Source: Paralithodes platypus
Taxonomy: Eukaryota > Arthropoda > Malacostraca > Decapoda > Lithodidae
Assembly: GCA_032716605.1 (NCBI GenBank)
Contig: CM064519.1
Span: forward strand, 27,601,401 to 27,665,400
Reading direction: 5' to 3'
DNA length: 64,000 nt
The position numbers and the translations under genes are program-made. A model generated the notes under the pieces. It worked only from the letters and a program-made list of their open reading frames with translations. It was not told the origin of the DNA and ran no database searches. Shown piece after piece: positions 1 through 11,166 of this stretch (its first letter is position 1; the number at the start of each line of letters is the position of its first letter).

Positions 1-1151
1 ATGGTGTGGACGCTCACATATATCCTTTTCAAGTTGGGCTTGTACTTTGTCAAGGTGCTTTATTACCAATATCTTCAAAATGAGTAAATAAAAAATAAGC
101 GTATTCTTGTCATCACTGCCCACCTTACAAGAATTATGCGCCGATTTGCCATGAAACGCGGTTCTTGGCCTATTCAGCATCCCTATTTTGATATGTTCGG
201 GAAACTCCTTGAAGTCTAATAAATTTGTGGCAAGTTTTCAAATGTCACAGAATTTTTAGACTTATTAAAATTTAATCATTCTGTGCCATACAGTGATTTT
301 TTGCCACTCAGTAGTAGCTTCATGAAACACTTCCTGACATTCCGTGGTGAATCCAAGCTGATCTTTATTGCTCCGGCGCACTTCTTCTTGTTTCGCAACA
401 ATGGAAAACTGTGCAACAGACCATGGTATTGCAACAAATTGCACGGATTACCAAGGAATATAAAAAATTATCTCTCTCTCTCACTTCATTATCAATCGCA
501 TGCCTTCCATTTAATCATAACCCCAAAGTCAACTGTGTATAACCCCTTCCCGACGGTTCCCTTCACTAGATTGGCTCCAAAATTCGCTTACTATGTATCC
601 TGGGAGTGAGGGAAGCGGTTGCAGGCAGCTTAAAACCCATTAGTCCGTCGCCCACCAAGTTTGGGCTGGCACTGACGTCACTTTCAGCCATCTGGTACCT
701 CACTGCAGCATTACATATAGGGATAACAGCTCAAAACTGCTAATTTCTAGCAATTTTGGCTGAACTTTGCAAGATCGTTGCAATACAACCAGATGTTGTA
801 TAAAGATGATTCAGGTGTCATTTGGAAGCCAATTACTGTACTTTCACAGATATATCACTGTATTATGTTCTGGCTCTTGGTTATGCATGAAAATGTGCAG
901 GGAATGAACCTAAATTATGGCCAAAACCCCCGCAGGGAAAGTGTTAATATATTCCTCTCTCGCTCTATCATTATCCTCTCATTCTCAATTTGTATGACAT
1001 TCTAACATTTTGAAATAAATTCTTGCAATATGTAGTACATACTTTACTATTATTGTTGCAGATACTATTGTTTACTATTTCATTTTATAAATATATAATC
1101 TCTCTATTACTACTTTGTCTTAAATATATATAATTGTGCCTGTTTAATTGT
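1..1151. other. Unassigned left edge, no recognised gene
   Basis: I recognise no family here. On the minus strand three stretches are free of stops: about 703-578 (a 41-codon frame opening with ATG), about 470-285, and about 242 to the window edge (about 80 codons). Their base composition is less AT-rich than the surroundings. They could be remnants of a transposon or exons of a gene running off the left end, but neither splice sites nor a known motif tie them together. Plus-strand frames here contain nothing recognisable. Confidence 0.3.
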
Positions 1152-2119
1152 AAGGGGAGGCAGACCCTTACTCCCCCAATTCACCCTGTATAAGAGATTT
1201 AGTTTCTGGCATTATACCATCTTATTACCAATGGAAATACTAAGACTCGCTAAAAAAATCAGCTCTATGTGCGTGCGCGAGCGCAGAATTTCATTGCACT
1301 ATATGAAAAATCATCTAGTCACTGAAAATTATTCAAATTTCCCCCAATTTTGTTCTGGCGTATCCTACAAGCAAATTATCTAGTTTTCCCATATTGAATA
1401 ATAGAAGGGGCTGAAAAAAAAATATAATATATCTATATTTTTTGGTAGCCCAAATTTCGACATGAAAAATGTCGAATCTTGGAAAATATGGGATATAAGG
1501 CCATTATCTAATTATTTTGCGTTGCTATATAGTTCTATAGTGTGTAGAAGGGGAACGAAGTAGAGCAATATACAAAAAAGTAGATGCACTTGGAGTTGCC
1601 AATATATGATCTCTGGCAAATGAAATTCTTAGATAATCAACCATTCAAATCAAAGTTGTGGAAGAATGAATAAGTTTGGCCTCCTTGGAAACATTTTCTA
1701 TGACCAAGCTGTCATAGAGAGTGGAGTTTTATGGCAAACTAAATTAAAACATTTTGAGTAATTTGACTAGACAAACCAATATACAAAATATTTTTAACAA
1801 AATCCATGATATTGGGGCCCCCGGAGGGGGGGGGGGGGGCTAGGGATGTCATATGGGTGTTTATTCCCTCATATGATAATTTCTATTGCTTACAGAAGCC
1901 TTTTAGAGAAAAGACACAAAACAAAATTTTTGGTGGCTGAAGGCAAAAAAAATCGTTTTTTGGGGGCGTGGGCTAACCCCCGCCCCGGGGGGTTATGGAT
2001 GCGATATGTTTTTTTTTCCTCCTATGCTATTCTCCTATGTTGAAAGAAGCATTTTAGAAAAAGAACAAAAAAATTTGAAATTTTGATTTCTGGGCTCAGC
2101 CGAGATTCAGCCTCCCCTT
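1152..2119. mobile_element. Possible DNA transposon, ends AAGGGGAGGC / GCCTCCCCTT
   Basis: The two ends form a 10-bp perfect inverted repeat (AAGGGGAGGC and its complement) with partial similarity continuing inward. The interior has G-rich blocks (near 1817-1840 and 1964-1992) and two diverged copies of a stretch about 150 bases long (near 1850-1990 and 2000-2095). No coding region is visible. I could not define a clean target-site duplication, so the superfamily is unknown and the boundaries may be coincidental. Confidence 0.3.
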
Positions 2120-2429
2120 GTCGTGTGTGTGTTTGTGTGTGTGAGAGAGAGAGAGTGTAGCTTAACTAATTCTACATATATTTGTGATACCAGATACGAA
2201 TGTGAAGGTTTATCCTCACTGCCATAAAACTGAATAGAAATGTTGCATTCAATGGTAAGATAGTCTGCCTTGACGAGTCTATGGCACATTATGTAAACTG
2301 ACATATATCACAACCATTGCATACCCATTGCCAAACCGCCCACACATTATTTTTGCTATGTGTTTGAAGGAGACAAGTGTATCCCCTAGAGCCAAAAGAG
2401 TGACAGAAAGCCAAATTCAAGGGACGTTG

Positions 2430-3490
2430 GGGTCAAAATACCAGGACACACGAAGTCAAAGGATGAAGGACAGATTTATTGGAGAGAGTTCCAGAGTTCA
2501 CTAGTTGAGTAGCAGAAAGACTGAGAACATTTGCTAATTCTTGGGTTGGACAGCTGGACAGAATAGGAGTGGGACTGTGTTGAAAGGTGGGTGCTTCGCA
2601 CTCACCGCAAGGGAGGGGGTATGCACTGAGAGAACTCTGAAGAACACTGATTGTTGTAATAGCGATAGAAGAGTGAAAGAGATGCAACATTGCAGAGTAC
2701 AGAAAGAGATTGTAGGGAACTAGTAAGAGGAAGTGAGTTGATGAGGCGAAATGCATGTGACTATTCTTTCGAGAAGTGCGGTATGAAGAACCCACGGAGA
2801 TGGTTGAGCACACCTAACTTCTGAGAAGCGGTTTTAGCAAGAGTGGCAATATGATATGTCAAAGAATAGTTGCATAAACAAGATACACCAAGAATATTGA
2901 GAGAAGATGATGGGTTGAGTTGTGTATTTTTGAAGAGTAAACGGTAGACTTGTGGAAGTTTGTGACAGGTACATAAAAGGAAAAATTGGGACTTGAAGGC
3001 ATTGCAAGTAACAATATTTTCTCTGCCCCAATCAGAAATAATTGATAGATCAGAATATCAGAATATAGGCGTGCTATGGCCTTGTCACGTGACTTTTGGA
3101 GTGATTGAATGCAGGGTTGTTGTGAATAACTAGTTGAATAGTGTAAGTTAGAGTAATCAGCATGAGTGTATAGGACTAGATGTACAGTTGAGATTATCAT
3201 TCATAAATATTAGAAAGATAACGGGAGGCTGGACAGAACCCTGAGGAACACCTGAGTTGATTGAGTGAGCGATGGCCATCCATAACTGCAGCTATGGAAC
3301 GGTCAGAAAGGAAATTAGAGCAAATTGTACAGCTAGAGGGATAGAAACCAAAGGAGGGTAGTTTGAACATTTTAGATTTGTGCAAGACTTTATCGAAGGC
3401 TTTTGATGTCTAGCGCAATAGAAAAAGTTTCATTGATGTCCCAATAGGGGGATGACCAAGAGTTATTAAGAGAAGCAAGTAGATCACCAG
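2430..3490 (-). pseudogene. Decayed Jockey-like LINE reverse transcriptase
   Basis: Reading across at least three frameshifts on the minus strand gives the middle and end of a LINE reverse transcriptase. In order, going down in coordinate: a palm start reading ETFSIALDI then KAFDKVLHKSKMFKLPSFGF; SDRSIAAVMDGH; a fingers/palm block reading SGVPQGSVQPPVIFLIF; and the catalytic block with HADYSNLHYSTSY in place of the usual YADD. Thumb and C-terminal sequence is scrambled from about 2860 to 2430. The endonuclease half is missing. The catalytic aspartate pair is broken and several stops interrupt the frame, so the copy is dead. The pattern is closest to the Jockey-like LINE at 32432-35424 (SYADDSTLHSS), but this is an older, different lineage. 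Confidence 0.8.
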
Positions 3491-3500
3491 TAGATGCCTA

Positions 3501-4040
3501 CATATACTATAATAACTACACATGCTTCCATATACCATAATAGCCACACATGCATACTTAGGCCCTATACCATAATAAGCACACATGATTCCATATACCA
3601 TAATACCCATAAATGCTTAAATATACCATAATAAGCACACATGGTTCCATATACCATAATACCCATAAATGCTTAAATATACCATAATAAGCACACATGA
3701 TTCCATATACCATAATACCCATAAATGCTTAAATATACCATAATACCCATAATGCTTAAATATACCATAATAAGCACACATGGTTCCATATACCATAATA
3801 CCCATAAATGCTTAAATATACCATAATACCCATAAATGCTTAAATATACCATAATAAGCACACATGGTTCCATATACCATAATACCCATAAATGCTTAAA
3901 TATACCATAATAAGCACACATGGTTCCATATACCATAATACCCATAAATGCTTAAATATACCATAATAAGCACACATGGTTCCATATACCATAATACCCA
4001 TAAATGCTTAAACATACCATAATAAGCACACATGCATCCA
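3501..4040. repeat. Minisatellite, 28-bp subunits in a 56-bp unit
   Basis: Two related 28-bp subunits alternate: one contains AATAAGCACACATG and the other AATACCCATAAATG. Both start with ATACCAT, giving a 56-bp higher-order period. Some places have two successive copies of the second subunit, which indicates unequal exchange at the 28-bp level. Long minus-strand open frames across it are a by-product of the stop-free repeat, not genes. Confidence 0.95.
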
Positions 4041-4277
4041 TGTGGCAAAACTGTCACACATGCCTCCATATAATGTACCAACACTAAGGTACCGGTACAA
4101 CACATTGAACAACTTATGTTAACACTCATGTTCTTTTTATTAACCAGGATAAGGCAAATTGCGTACCTGATATCTTGATAATCGAGCACAAATTTGACAA
4201 GGTCATAATTAGGGGGTGGTCATAAATGGGAGTCTTACATGAAATGACAATATACTGCAGATAATACACAACATATC

Positions 4278-4342
4278 ATTGGGACTCGAACGTCGGACTC
4301 TCAATATATGGGTTCAGGGCGTTACCATCGTTATACTTGGCG
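4278..4342 (-). repeat. tRNA-like SINE head or tRNA pseudogene (minus)
   Basis: On the minus strand an A-box-like stretch (CGATGGTAACGCCCTG) is followed 30-35 bases later by a B-box-like CGTTCGAGTCCCA. The spacing suits a tRNA-derived pol III promoter, but a clean cloverleaf cannot be drawn with confidence. It is most simply read as a decayed SINE head. Confidence 0.45.
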
Positions 4343-4349
4343 TTCAAGT

Positions 4350-4420
4350 CACAGTGGATCAGTGGTAACACTGGTAGCCTATCCCATCTTGAAAGTTTGG
4401 GGTTCGTATATTCACTGAAG
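4350..4420 (+). repeat. tRNA-like SINE head or tRNA pseudogene (plus)
   Basis: The plus strand shows an A-box-like segment (TGGATCAGTGGTAACACTGG) and a B-box-like GGGGTTCGTATAT about 35 bases on. It starts only a few bases from the oppositely oriented tRNA-like segment at 4278-4342, so the two are head to head. The B box is degraded. Confidence 0.45.
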
Positions 4421-4648
4421 TTTTGGAGTCAGATGGCCATGCCATTTCAATTTAATTAATATTTTAGTATCAACGGAAATGCTGACTAAGTTTTCCTAAG
4501 GTATCATGAGGAGTCCTTGTCATACATTAACAAACACATAACCATTATACTATTATCACCACCGAGTTAACCAATATGTGCTTCTATTCACCCAACACAT
4601 GCCACCTGTCAGTCGGATATAAAACTCCTTACACTCCAGTTGCAAGGT

Positions 4649-5025
4649 TTAAGGGGAGATGGGTAGGTTTTCTGGAACACTTTCTCCCCGGTGTTTAGCC
4701 CCATTAGCTTTGAGATTTTAAGGCGTTAGGCCCATTAGTTTGGCGATTTTAAGACCTTTCGCCCCATGGTTGCTGTTATTTTTAAGACTTTTTGTGTTAT
4801 TTCGGTGGTTTTTTTCCTGGCGAGCAAAAGCGAGCCGGTAATTTAAGAGGAACCGGCCCTTGGCCGGGAAATTTTTCTATCGAAAAATTTACAAATTTAT
4901 CTTGAAGGAGGGTCTTGTTTTTTTTTTTTTTTTTTTTAAAGCTTGATGGAGATCTAGGGAGGAAACTAATAAAATAACAAAAATATACATAAATGACCAA
5001 ATAAAAACGACCTATCTCCCCTTAA
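4649..5025. mobile_element. TTAA-ended MITE, family B, copy 1
   Basis: Both ends read TTAAGGGGAGAT followed by related sequence (TTAAGGGGAGATGGGTAGG against TTAAGGGGAGATAGGTCG). The interior carries the module GGCGAGC-x-GCGAGCC, a stem-loop CCGGCC-ctt-GGCCGG at 4853-4867, and a second short inverted repeat TTTTTC-TATC-GAAAAA at 4872-4887. There is no coding sequence. TTAA ends are known from piggyBac and Kolobok superfamilies; the G-rich start is more like the Kolobok/T2 type, which is an inference from memory. Confidence 0.8.
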
Positions 5026-5107
5026 ATTATAATTTATGAGCCATTCTGCATTTATCATTAGGTTCCATAAACGTCTCAATTACTTACATTTCGGTCATCA
5101 CCATCCT

Positions 5108-5996
5108 TCGAAAATTACTTATCATGTTGCCCTAAATGTAATGTATAAATAAATGCTTCTCATGTTGCCCCAAATGTACAGTATAAATGCTTCTCATGTT
5201 GCCCCAAATGTACAGTATAAATGCTTCTCATGTTGCCCTAAATGTACAGTATAAATGCTTCTCATGTTGCCCCAAATGTACAGTATAAATGCTTCTCATG
5301 TTGCCCCAAATGTACAGTATAAATGCTTCTCATGTTGCCCCAAATGTACAGTATAAATGCTTCTCATGTTGCCCCAAATGTACAGTATAAATGCTTCTCA
5401 TGTTGCCCCATATGTACAGTATAAATGCTTCTCATGTTGCCCCAAATGTACAGTATAAATGCTTCTCATGTTGCCCCAAATGTACAGTATAAATGCTTCT
5501 CATGTTGCCCCAAATGTACAGTATAAATGCTTCTCATGTTGCCCCAAATGTACAGTATAAATGCTTCTCATGTTGCCCCATATGTACAGTATAAATGCTT
5601 CTCATGTTGCCCCAAATGTACAGTATAAATGCTTCTCATGTTGCCCCAAATGTACAATATAAATGCTTCTCATGTTGCCCCAAATGTACAATATAAATGC
5701 TTCTCATGTTGCCCCATATGTACAGTATAAATGTTCTCATGTGCAAATGTACATATAAATGCTTCTCATGTTGCCCCATGTACAGTATAAATGCTTCTCA
5801 TGTTGCCCCAAATGTACAGTAAATGCTTCTCATGTTGCCCCAAATGTACAATATAAATGCTTCTCATGTTGCCCCATATGTACAGTATAAATGCTTCTCA
5901 TGTTGCCCCAAATGTACAATATAAATGCTTCTCATGTTGCCCCATATGTACAGTATAAATGCTTCTCATGTTGCCCCAAATGGACAGTATAAATCA
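5108..5996. repeat. Minisatellite, 34-bp unit (about 26 copies)
   Basis: The unit contains GCTTCTCATGTTGCCCC followed by AAATGTACAGTATAAAT. Variants AAATGTACAGT, ATATGTACAGT and AAATGTACAAT alternate in blocks, which indicates segmental duplication. A short zone at 5730-5760 has shortened units. The array lies between two same-orientation family B MITEs. Confidence 0.97.
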
Positions 5997-6206
5997 GTTT
6001 TTTTACACGTATGCATTAGAGTGGTTTGAGCCCAAAATAATTACTTCACTTTGTTTGCTTTATGACTTCCCATGCAGTTAGCTAAAACGTTTTAACGCAA
6101 CCACTCCTATTAACCCTAATGAGTATGCTATGTGCCTCGTTTGTTTACGGTAACGTTAAGTCCATTGTATTTATATTTTCTACTCGGCTCTTTTGTATCT
6201 TAGATG
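5997..6206. other. Spacer between 34-bp array and MITE
   Basis: Unique AT-rich sequence with no recognisable feature. Confidence 0.5.
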
Positions 6207-6575
6207 TTAAGGGGATATGGGCTGTTTTTCTGGTGACCCTTCTTCCTCATGCTTACCCCCAATAGTTTTCAAATTTTATGACGTTCGGCCCACTATTTGG
6301 CGATTTTTATACCTTTTGTCCCATTTCGTTGTAAATTTTAAGTGCTTTCGTGCCATTTAGGTGTTGATTTTCTCTTGGCGAGCGATAGCGAGCCTGTAAT
6401 CTTAAGATTAACCGGCCTATGGCCGGGACATTTTTCTACCGAAAAATGTACAAATTAATCTAGAAAGGGGATCTGATGGATGTTTTTTTAAGTTTGATGC
6501 AGGTCTAGGGAGGAAACTAAATAAAATAAAAAATAAATGAAAAAATCTACCAAAAAGTGAACCATCCCCCCTTAA
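6207..6575. mobile_element. TTAA-ended MITE, family B, copy 2
   Basis: Ends are TTAAGGGGATATGG and, on the other strand, TTAAGGGGGGATGG. The interior has the same order of modules as the copy at 4649-5025: GGCGAGCGATAGCGAGCC, the stem-loop CCGGCC-tat-GGCCGG at 6412-6426, and TTTTTC-TACC-GAAAAA at 6431-6446. The loop differs from copy 1 but the stem does not. Confidence 0.8.
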
Positions 6576-6852
6576 TTCCCACCAAACACTGCATATAATT
6601 ATGAGTAGGGTAATAAGTGTCTGGGTTTGGGCGAATACTATGTTATGTCCTAGTGACTGATGGGGTTCATTAGGTGGCTATATGATTTTTTTCATGATAA
6701 AAGTCGGTCCATATATTGGCGTATTCAAGACGAACAACAAATGTGCAATGATATATAACGGTGAATGAAGTGAACCCAGAATGAATGCAGCAAGCACTAC
6801 CAGGCAAGATTGCAAACAATAGCAAGGTTTGTCTGTGTGAGTATGTGTATGA

Positions 6853-6853
<1 letters not shown>

Positions 6854-6901
<48 letters not shown>

Positions 6902-6904
6902 TGT
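6854..6904. repeat. (GT)n microsatellite
   Basis: A GT run of about 45 bases that directly abuts the 3' tail of the CR1 element. Open frames across it on both strands are spurious. Confidence 0.97.
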
Positions 6905-6934
6905 GTACAAAGGAGTACAAAGGGAGTACAAAGG
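6905..6934 (-). repeat. CR1 3' terminal 10-bp tail repeats
   Basis: Read on the minus strand the element ends in three units of CCTTTGTACT, one with an extra C. The other CR1 copy ends in four perfect units. CR1 elements end in short tandem repeats of this kind instead of poly(A), and the tail probably guides target-primed reverse transcription. Confidence 0.85.
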
Positions 6935-7055
6935 AAATCAAGCAACAACAGATCTAGTGACCCTTCTAGGTTGCTTGTCCTCCAAAACACTGAGGATCAA
7001 GTGTCCAAACAGTGGTTTAGAGTGGGTAAGGGAACATTGGAAAGGGAACTACTGC

Positions 7056-7075
7056 CCTGCCACTAACGTGGCAGG
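7056..7075 (-). other. 3' UTR stem-loop of CR1
   Basis: Perfect 8-bp stem CCTGCCAC / GTGGCAGG with a four-base loop, about 120 bases before the 3' end. It is identical in the other copy (56040-56059). A 3' stem-loop recognised by the reverse transcriptase is plausible for this group, but its function here is inferred. Confidence 0.75.
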
Positions 7076-7127
7076 ACTAGGAAGTTAGTAGGGGACATAT
7101 GGGTTAGTAACTGAGGGGAGGATAAAG

Positions 7128-10080
7128 TTATTCATTTACAAACGCAGTCAGTCGCGGGTTTGATGCGAGATATTTGTCTAGGCGGAATTTAAATGAATCA
7201 ACGGTGCTGCAGTCTATAACGTCTCGGGGAAGCCCATTCCACAAGTTGACAACTCGATTGAAGAAGAAATTCTTAGATTCGTGCGAGTTAAAAGATTTAC
7301 CAATAATTTTGCAACCGTTTCCCCGCGTGTAATTAGATTGGTCGATAGTGAAGTACTTACTACAGTTCATATTGTCGATGCCTTTGATGATTTTGAACAC
7401 TTGAATTAAGTCGCCTCTTAATCTGCGCTGGGTTAAAGGAAATAGATTTAATTCTCTAAGACGCTCTTCGTATGGTTTGTTCTTTAGGCTAGGTATCATT
7501 TTGGTAACTCTACGTTGAACTCGTTCTAGCTTGTTTATATCTTTTTGGTAATAAGGGCACCAGGATTGAACGCAGTATTCCAGAAGAGGGCGGACTAAGG
7601 AATTGTAAAGGGTTAGGATAACTTCTTTGGATTTATGCTCAAATGACCTGCCTATAAAGCCAATTATTTTGTTTGCCTTCTTAACAACTTCTGAACATTG
7701 TTGACTCGGTTTTAGGTTACTCGATATTGTTACTCCCAGATCAGTTTCTCTGTTTACATTCTTAAGCTGAGTGCCATTCATCGAATAGTTTGCTTTCTCA
7801 TTTAGGTATCCGACATGTAGTACTTTACATTTATCCGCATTGAAACTCATTTGCCAAATTTGGGCCCAACATGACAATTTATCTAGATTGTGTTGCATAT
7901 CGTCAACTTGTTCTTTTGAGAGTACGCTATTTGCAATTTTTGTATCGTCAGCAAATTTTGAGATTGTGCAGGTGAGACCCTCATCTATGTCGTTGATGTA
8001 AATTAGAAAGATAATTGGTCCTAGTACCGATCCCTGGGGTACCCCGCTACTTACATTGGTCCATTTAGATGCCTTACCGTTATGACTACCCTTTGCTTTC
8101 TGTTGCGGAGCCAATTTTCTATCCATTTCAACACACCGTCTTGTATTCCATGCGCTTTTAGTTTTAGCAGTAAACGTTTGTGGGGAACTTTGTCAAAGGC
8201 CTTTTGAAAATCAAGGTATATAATATCTACAGCTTTACTCTCATCGTAGAGGTTGAGGATATCGTGGAAGAAGTCTAAGAGGTTTGTTAAACAGGAACGT
8301 TTTTTACGAAAGCCGTGTTGAGTATCTTTAAGTATGTTATTTTCCTCTAAGTGATTTACGAGTCTGTCTCGTATGACCGTTTCTAGCATTTTACATACAA
8401 CTGAGGTTAAGCTAATTGGACGATAGTTACTGGGTAGGGATTTGCTGCCTTTTTTGAATATCGGTGTTACGTTGGCTAGCTTCCACTGATCAGGCATAGT
8501 TCCAGACTGCAAGGATTTATTGAATAGTAATGTCAGTGGTTTGGAGAGCTCATTCTTAGCTTCCTTTAGAACTCTAGGCGAGATTGTATCAGGTCCTGGC
8601 GTTTTATTTACCTTGAGTTTATCTAAACAATTCAATACTTCTCTCTCTGTAACGGTGATATTGCTTAGAACATCTGAATTATCAATCTGAATCGGCGATG
8701 GTGTAGGGATATCACTGAGGTCTTCTGTTGTAAAAACTGATGCAAAGAAGGTATTGAGGGCATTACTCATTTGTACTTCGTCTTTGGTGTATTCTCCTTT
8801 TTCATCGACTAACGGTCCAACAGTTGAAGTAACTACTTTTTTCTTTCTGATATAACTATAGAATTCTTTCGGGTTTGTTTTACTTTGATTCGCAATATGT
8901 AACTCTAAGGTCTTTTTACTTTGCTTAATTAACTTTTTGGCTTTGCGTCGTAGCTCTACAAATTTCACCCGTTCTTCGTCATTTTGTGAGGATTTTAATC
9001 TATCATTAGCACATTTTTTAGCAAGCAGGCAGTTTGAAATATCTTTATTCCACCATTTGGGCTTATTATTATGGCCTGGACGCCGTATTTTCGATGGTAT
9101 GCAGTCTTGCACTGCTTTTAGGTAAGTGGTTTTCGAATAACTTCCAAGATGTATTTATGTCGTTATTGTTAATTAAAAAGCTCCAGTCAGTTTCTTTAAA
9201 CATAGCTCTAAGTTTATGGAAGTTTGCTTTCTTGAAATTAGGGACTTTTTCGATGCTACTATTTGGTTCGTTACTAGTAAACTTTAAAGTGAAAGTTATC
9301 GTACGATGGTCGCTGTTACTGAATTCATCACCAACATTCAAATTCTCTATCAATTCTTCTTTTGTTGCAAGTACAATGTCAAGAACGTTATTACCACGGG
9401 TCGGCATTCGAACAAATTGATAAAGCGAACTCTCTTGCAAGTTCGTATACAAGTCATGTCCGGAGTGTGAAGTAAGAGTATCGCCCCACTTGGTCACAGG
9501 TAAATTAAAGTCGCCAAAAATTACGGTATCTTGTGAGTTACTTACATCTGCAATTTGTTCGTAAATTTCTCGGTCAGTTTGCACTGATTGAGCTGGAGGT
9601 CTGTATATTAACGCAAGTATTATTTTTGTACCTTTATTATTCTTTATTAGCACAAAAGATGTGTCGACGTTCACAATTTGAGGTTTTGACACGAGGGTCG
9701 GGTTAAGACTTTCTTTGATATAAAATAAAACGCCACCTCCATTTTTATTTATTCGGCTGTTCTCAAACATTACATAACCGGGAAGTGAATACTCTGCTAA
9801 AAAAGTCTCTATCTTGTGTATTGAGCCAAGATTCTGTTATGCCAATCACATCATAATTTTCTGTAAACACTAGTTCCTCTAAATCTGAAAATTTATTGCG
9901 TATGCTACGAGCGTTTGCATAGAAAACCTTTAAAGTTGCGGTTTTAGAACTCGCAGATCGTTCTTTCATCGAATTTTTGGTTCTGGTCGGATCTACATTT
10001 ACATTCATGGCTGTCCTCGGTCCTCGGTCGTTATCCCTGACGGTTTTGAATTTGGGTCGTGTTGGTGGAGCTTTATCCAA
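7128..10080 (-). pseudogene. CR1 ORF2: endonuclease plus reverse transcriptase, frameshifted
   Basis: ORF2 makes the enzyme that nicks target DNA and copies the element RNA. The N-terminal AP-like endonuclease shows NARSIRNKF, GITESW, YRPP, FGDFN and NSDHRTI. The reverse transcriptase follows with NKTPGPDTI, NYRPISLTSV, YLDFQKAFDKVPH, SGVPQGSVLGP and the catalytic FADDTK, then a CR1-type thumb and C-terminus ending at 7128. Three single-base frameshifts break it, near 9800 (T run), 9133 (A run) and 8076. The same sites are intact in the second copy, so they are private changes or assembly errors. It starts 26 bases after the ORF1 stop, on the ATG at 10080, a tight arrangement typical of LINEs. 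Confidence 0.93.
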
Positions 10081-10106
10081 ATTCGCGGTTCTTGACGGAT
10101 TAGTAT

Positions 10107-11157
10107 TTAATTCCTTTGTAGATTGCCGTCCTCGCTGTCTTCGGTCCTCCTTCCTGGTTGTCCTGTGCTGAGTCGATTTCTTCTCCGAAAATCCTTCACC
10201 GCATCGTTGAGAAGACGCCCAAAACGCGCTGCTCCCACCTGGTTCAGATGAACTCCATCATCCGAAAACAAATAGTCATCGTAGTAGAAATTGTCCCAGG
10301 TGTCGACGAATCCCACGTTCTCCTTCCTGCAGAGGTTTGCTAGACAACGATTTGTGCTGGTGGCTATGTTGTAAAATCGGCTCTCTACACCGAGCCGGGG
10401 GACGATTCCTGAGACGATGATCCTTGATGACTTCTCCTTAAACGACTTGATCAGCTGCTGGTACTTTAAAAGCAAATCTTCCGACCGGGTTCGCTGTATA
10501 TCGTTGGATCCAACGTGGATGACGTACATTGTATTTGCAGGGGCCAGCTTTGATACTTCGTCAACTGCTGCAACTACGTCATCCACACCACCACCAGGGA
10601 TACAAAAACGCTTCCTGGTCTTAGGTGCCCTGGCGCAAAACTCTGTGAGCTGACCACGTATCATCGAGTCTCCCACGAGCCGGACTTCTTCTATTTCCTC
10701 TTCGTCATCTGAGTCTGCGAATATCTGGAAACGGTTTTGACACTCGGTAATCGGTATGTGTTTCCTGGTCTTGGGGCAAACGTTGTTCCTCACGACACGG
10801 AAGTTGTCTTGAGGGGGAAGAGAGTCGCTATTTGTATCTTGAGTATCGGAAACATCAGCTGAAATGGTTACTGTAGGCGTTGAATTGTTGGCAGTTGACG
10901 TTGGGGGCGTTGGTGGCTGCTGGAGTTGCGGTGACAATTGAAGTTTGTGGCACTCCAACGTTGAGTGTTACAAACTCTTGGAGTGATTCCAGCTTCATGG
11001 TGAGGACGTTGATCTTGTTGTAGGCTTCATCTAATTTCACTGTAAAATTCTCTCGTTGCTGGCAGAGCCGGCAGACTTGAAGATCGATAGTAGCAAACAT
11101 GGACTCACCAAACCTACCGGCGCAGTTCGCACAAGCGCGAGGCATGGTGACAGTCAC
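10107..11157 (-). pseudogene. CR1 ORF1: Cys4 finger plus SGNH esterase, frameshifted
   Basis: The first part (from ATG at 11157) has a Cys4 motif: C5-x2-C8 and C25-x2-C28, then a predicted coiled coil to about residue 64. A frameshift in the Pro/Thr-rich linker (10870-10958) separates it from the second part (frame 10958-10107). That part holds an acidic stretch and a complete SGNH hydrolase set: GDS with Ser98, a Gly block (PGGGVDD), GSND with Asn152, and D234-x-x-H237. PHD/esterase ORF1 proteins are established for CR1 elements and are thought to act in RNA-protein particle or membrane interaction. All catalytic residues are kept, which suggests recent selection. Apart from the one frameshift it looks intact. 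Confidence 0.88.
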
Positions 11158-11166
11158 TTTCTTCAG

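Noticed and set aside
3617..4189. Minus-strand frames rich in YYGI and MVY
   Set aside because: Inside the 28-bp array; the translation repeats with the unit.
5108..5996. Possible CRISPR array
   Set aside because: The units are contiguous tandem copies with no unique spacers, and the sequence is eukaryotic.
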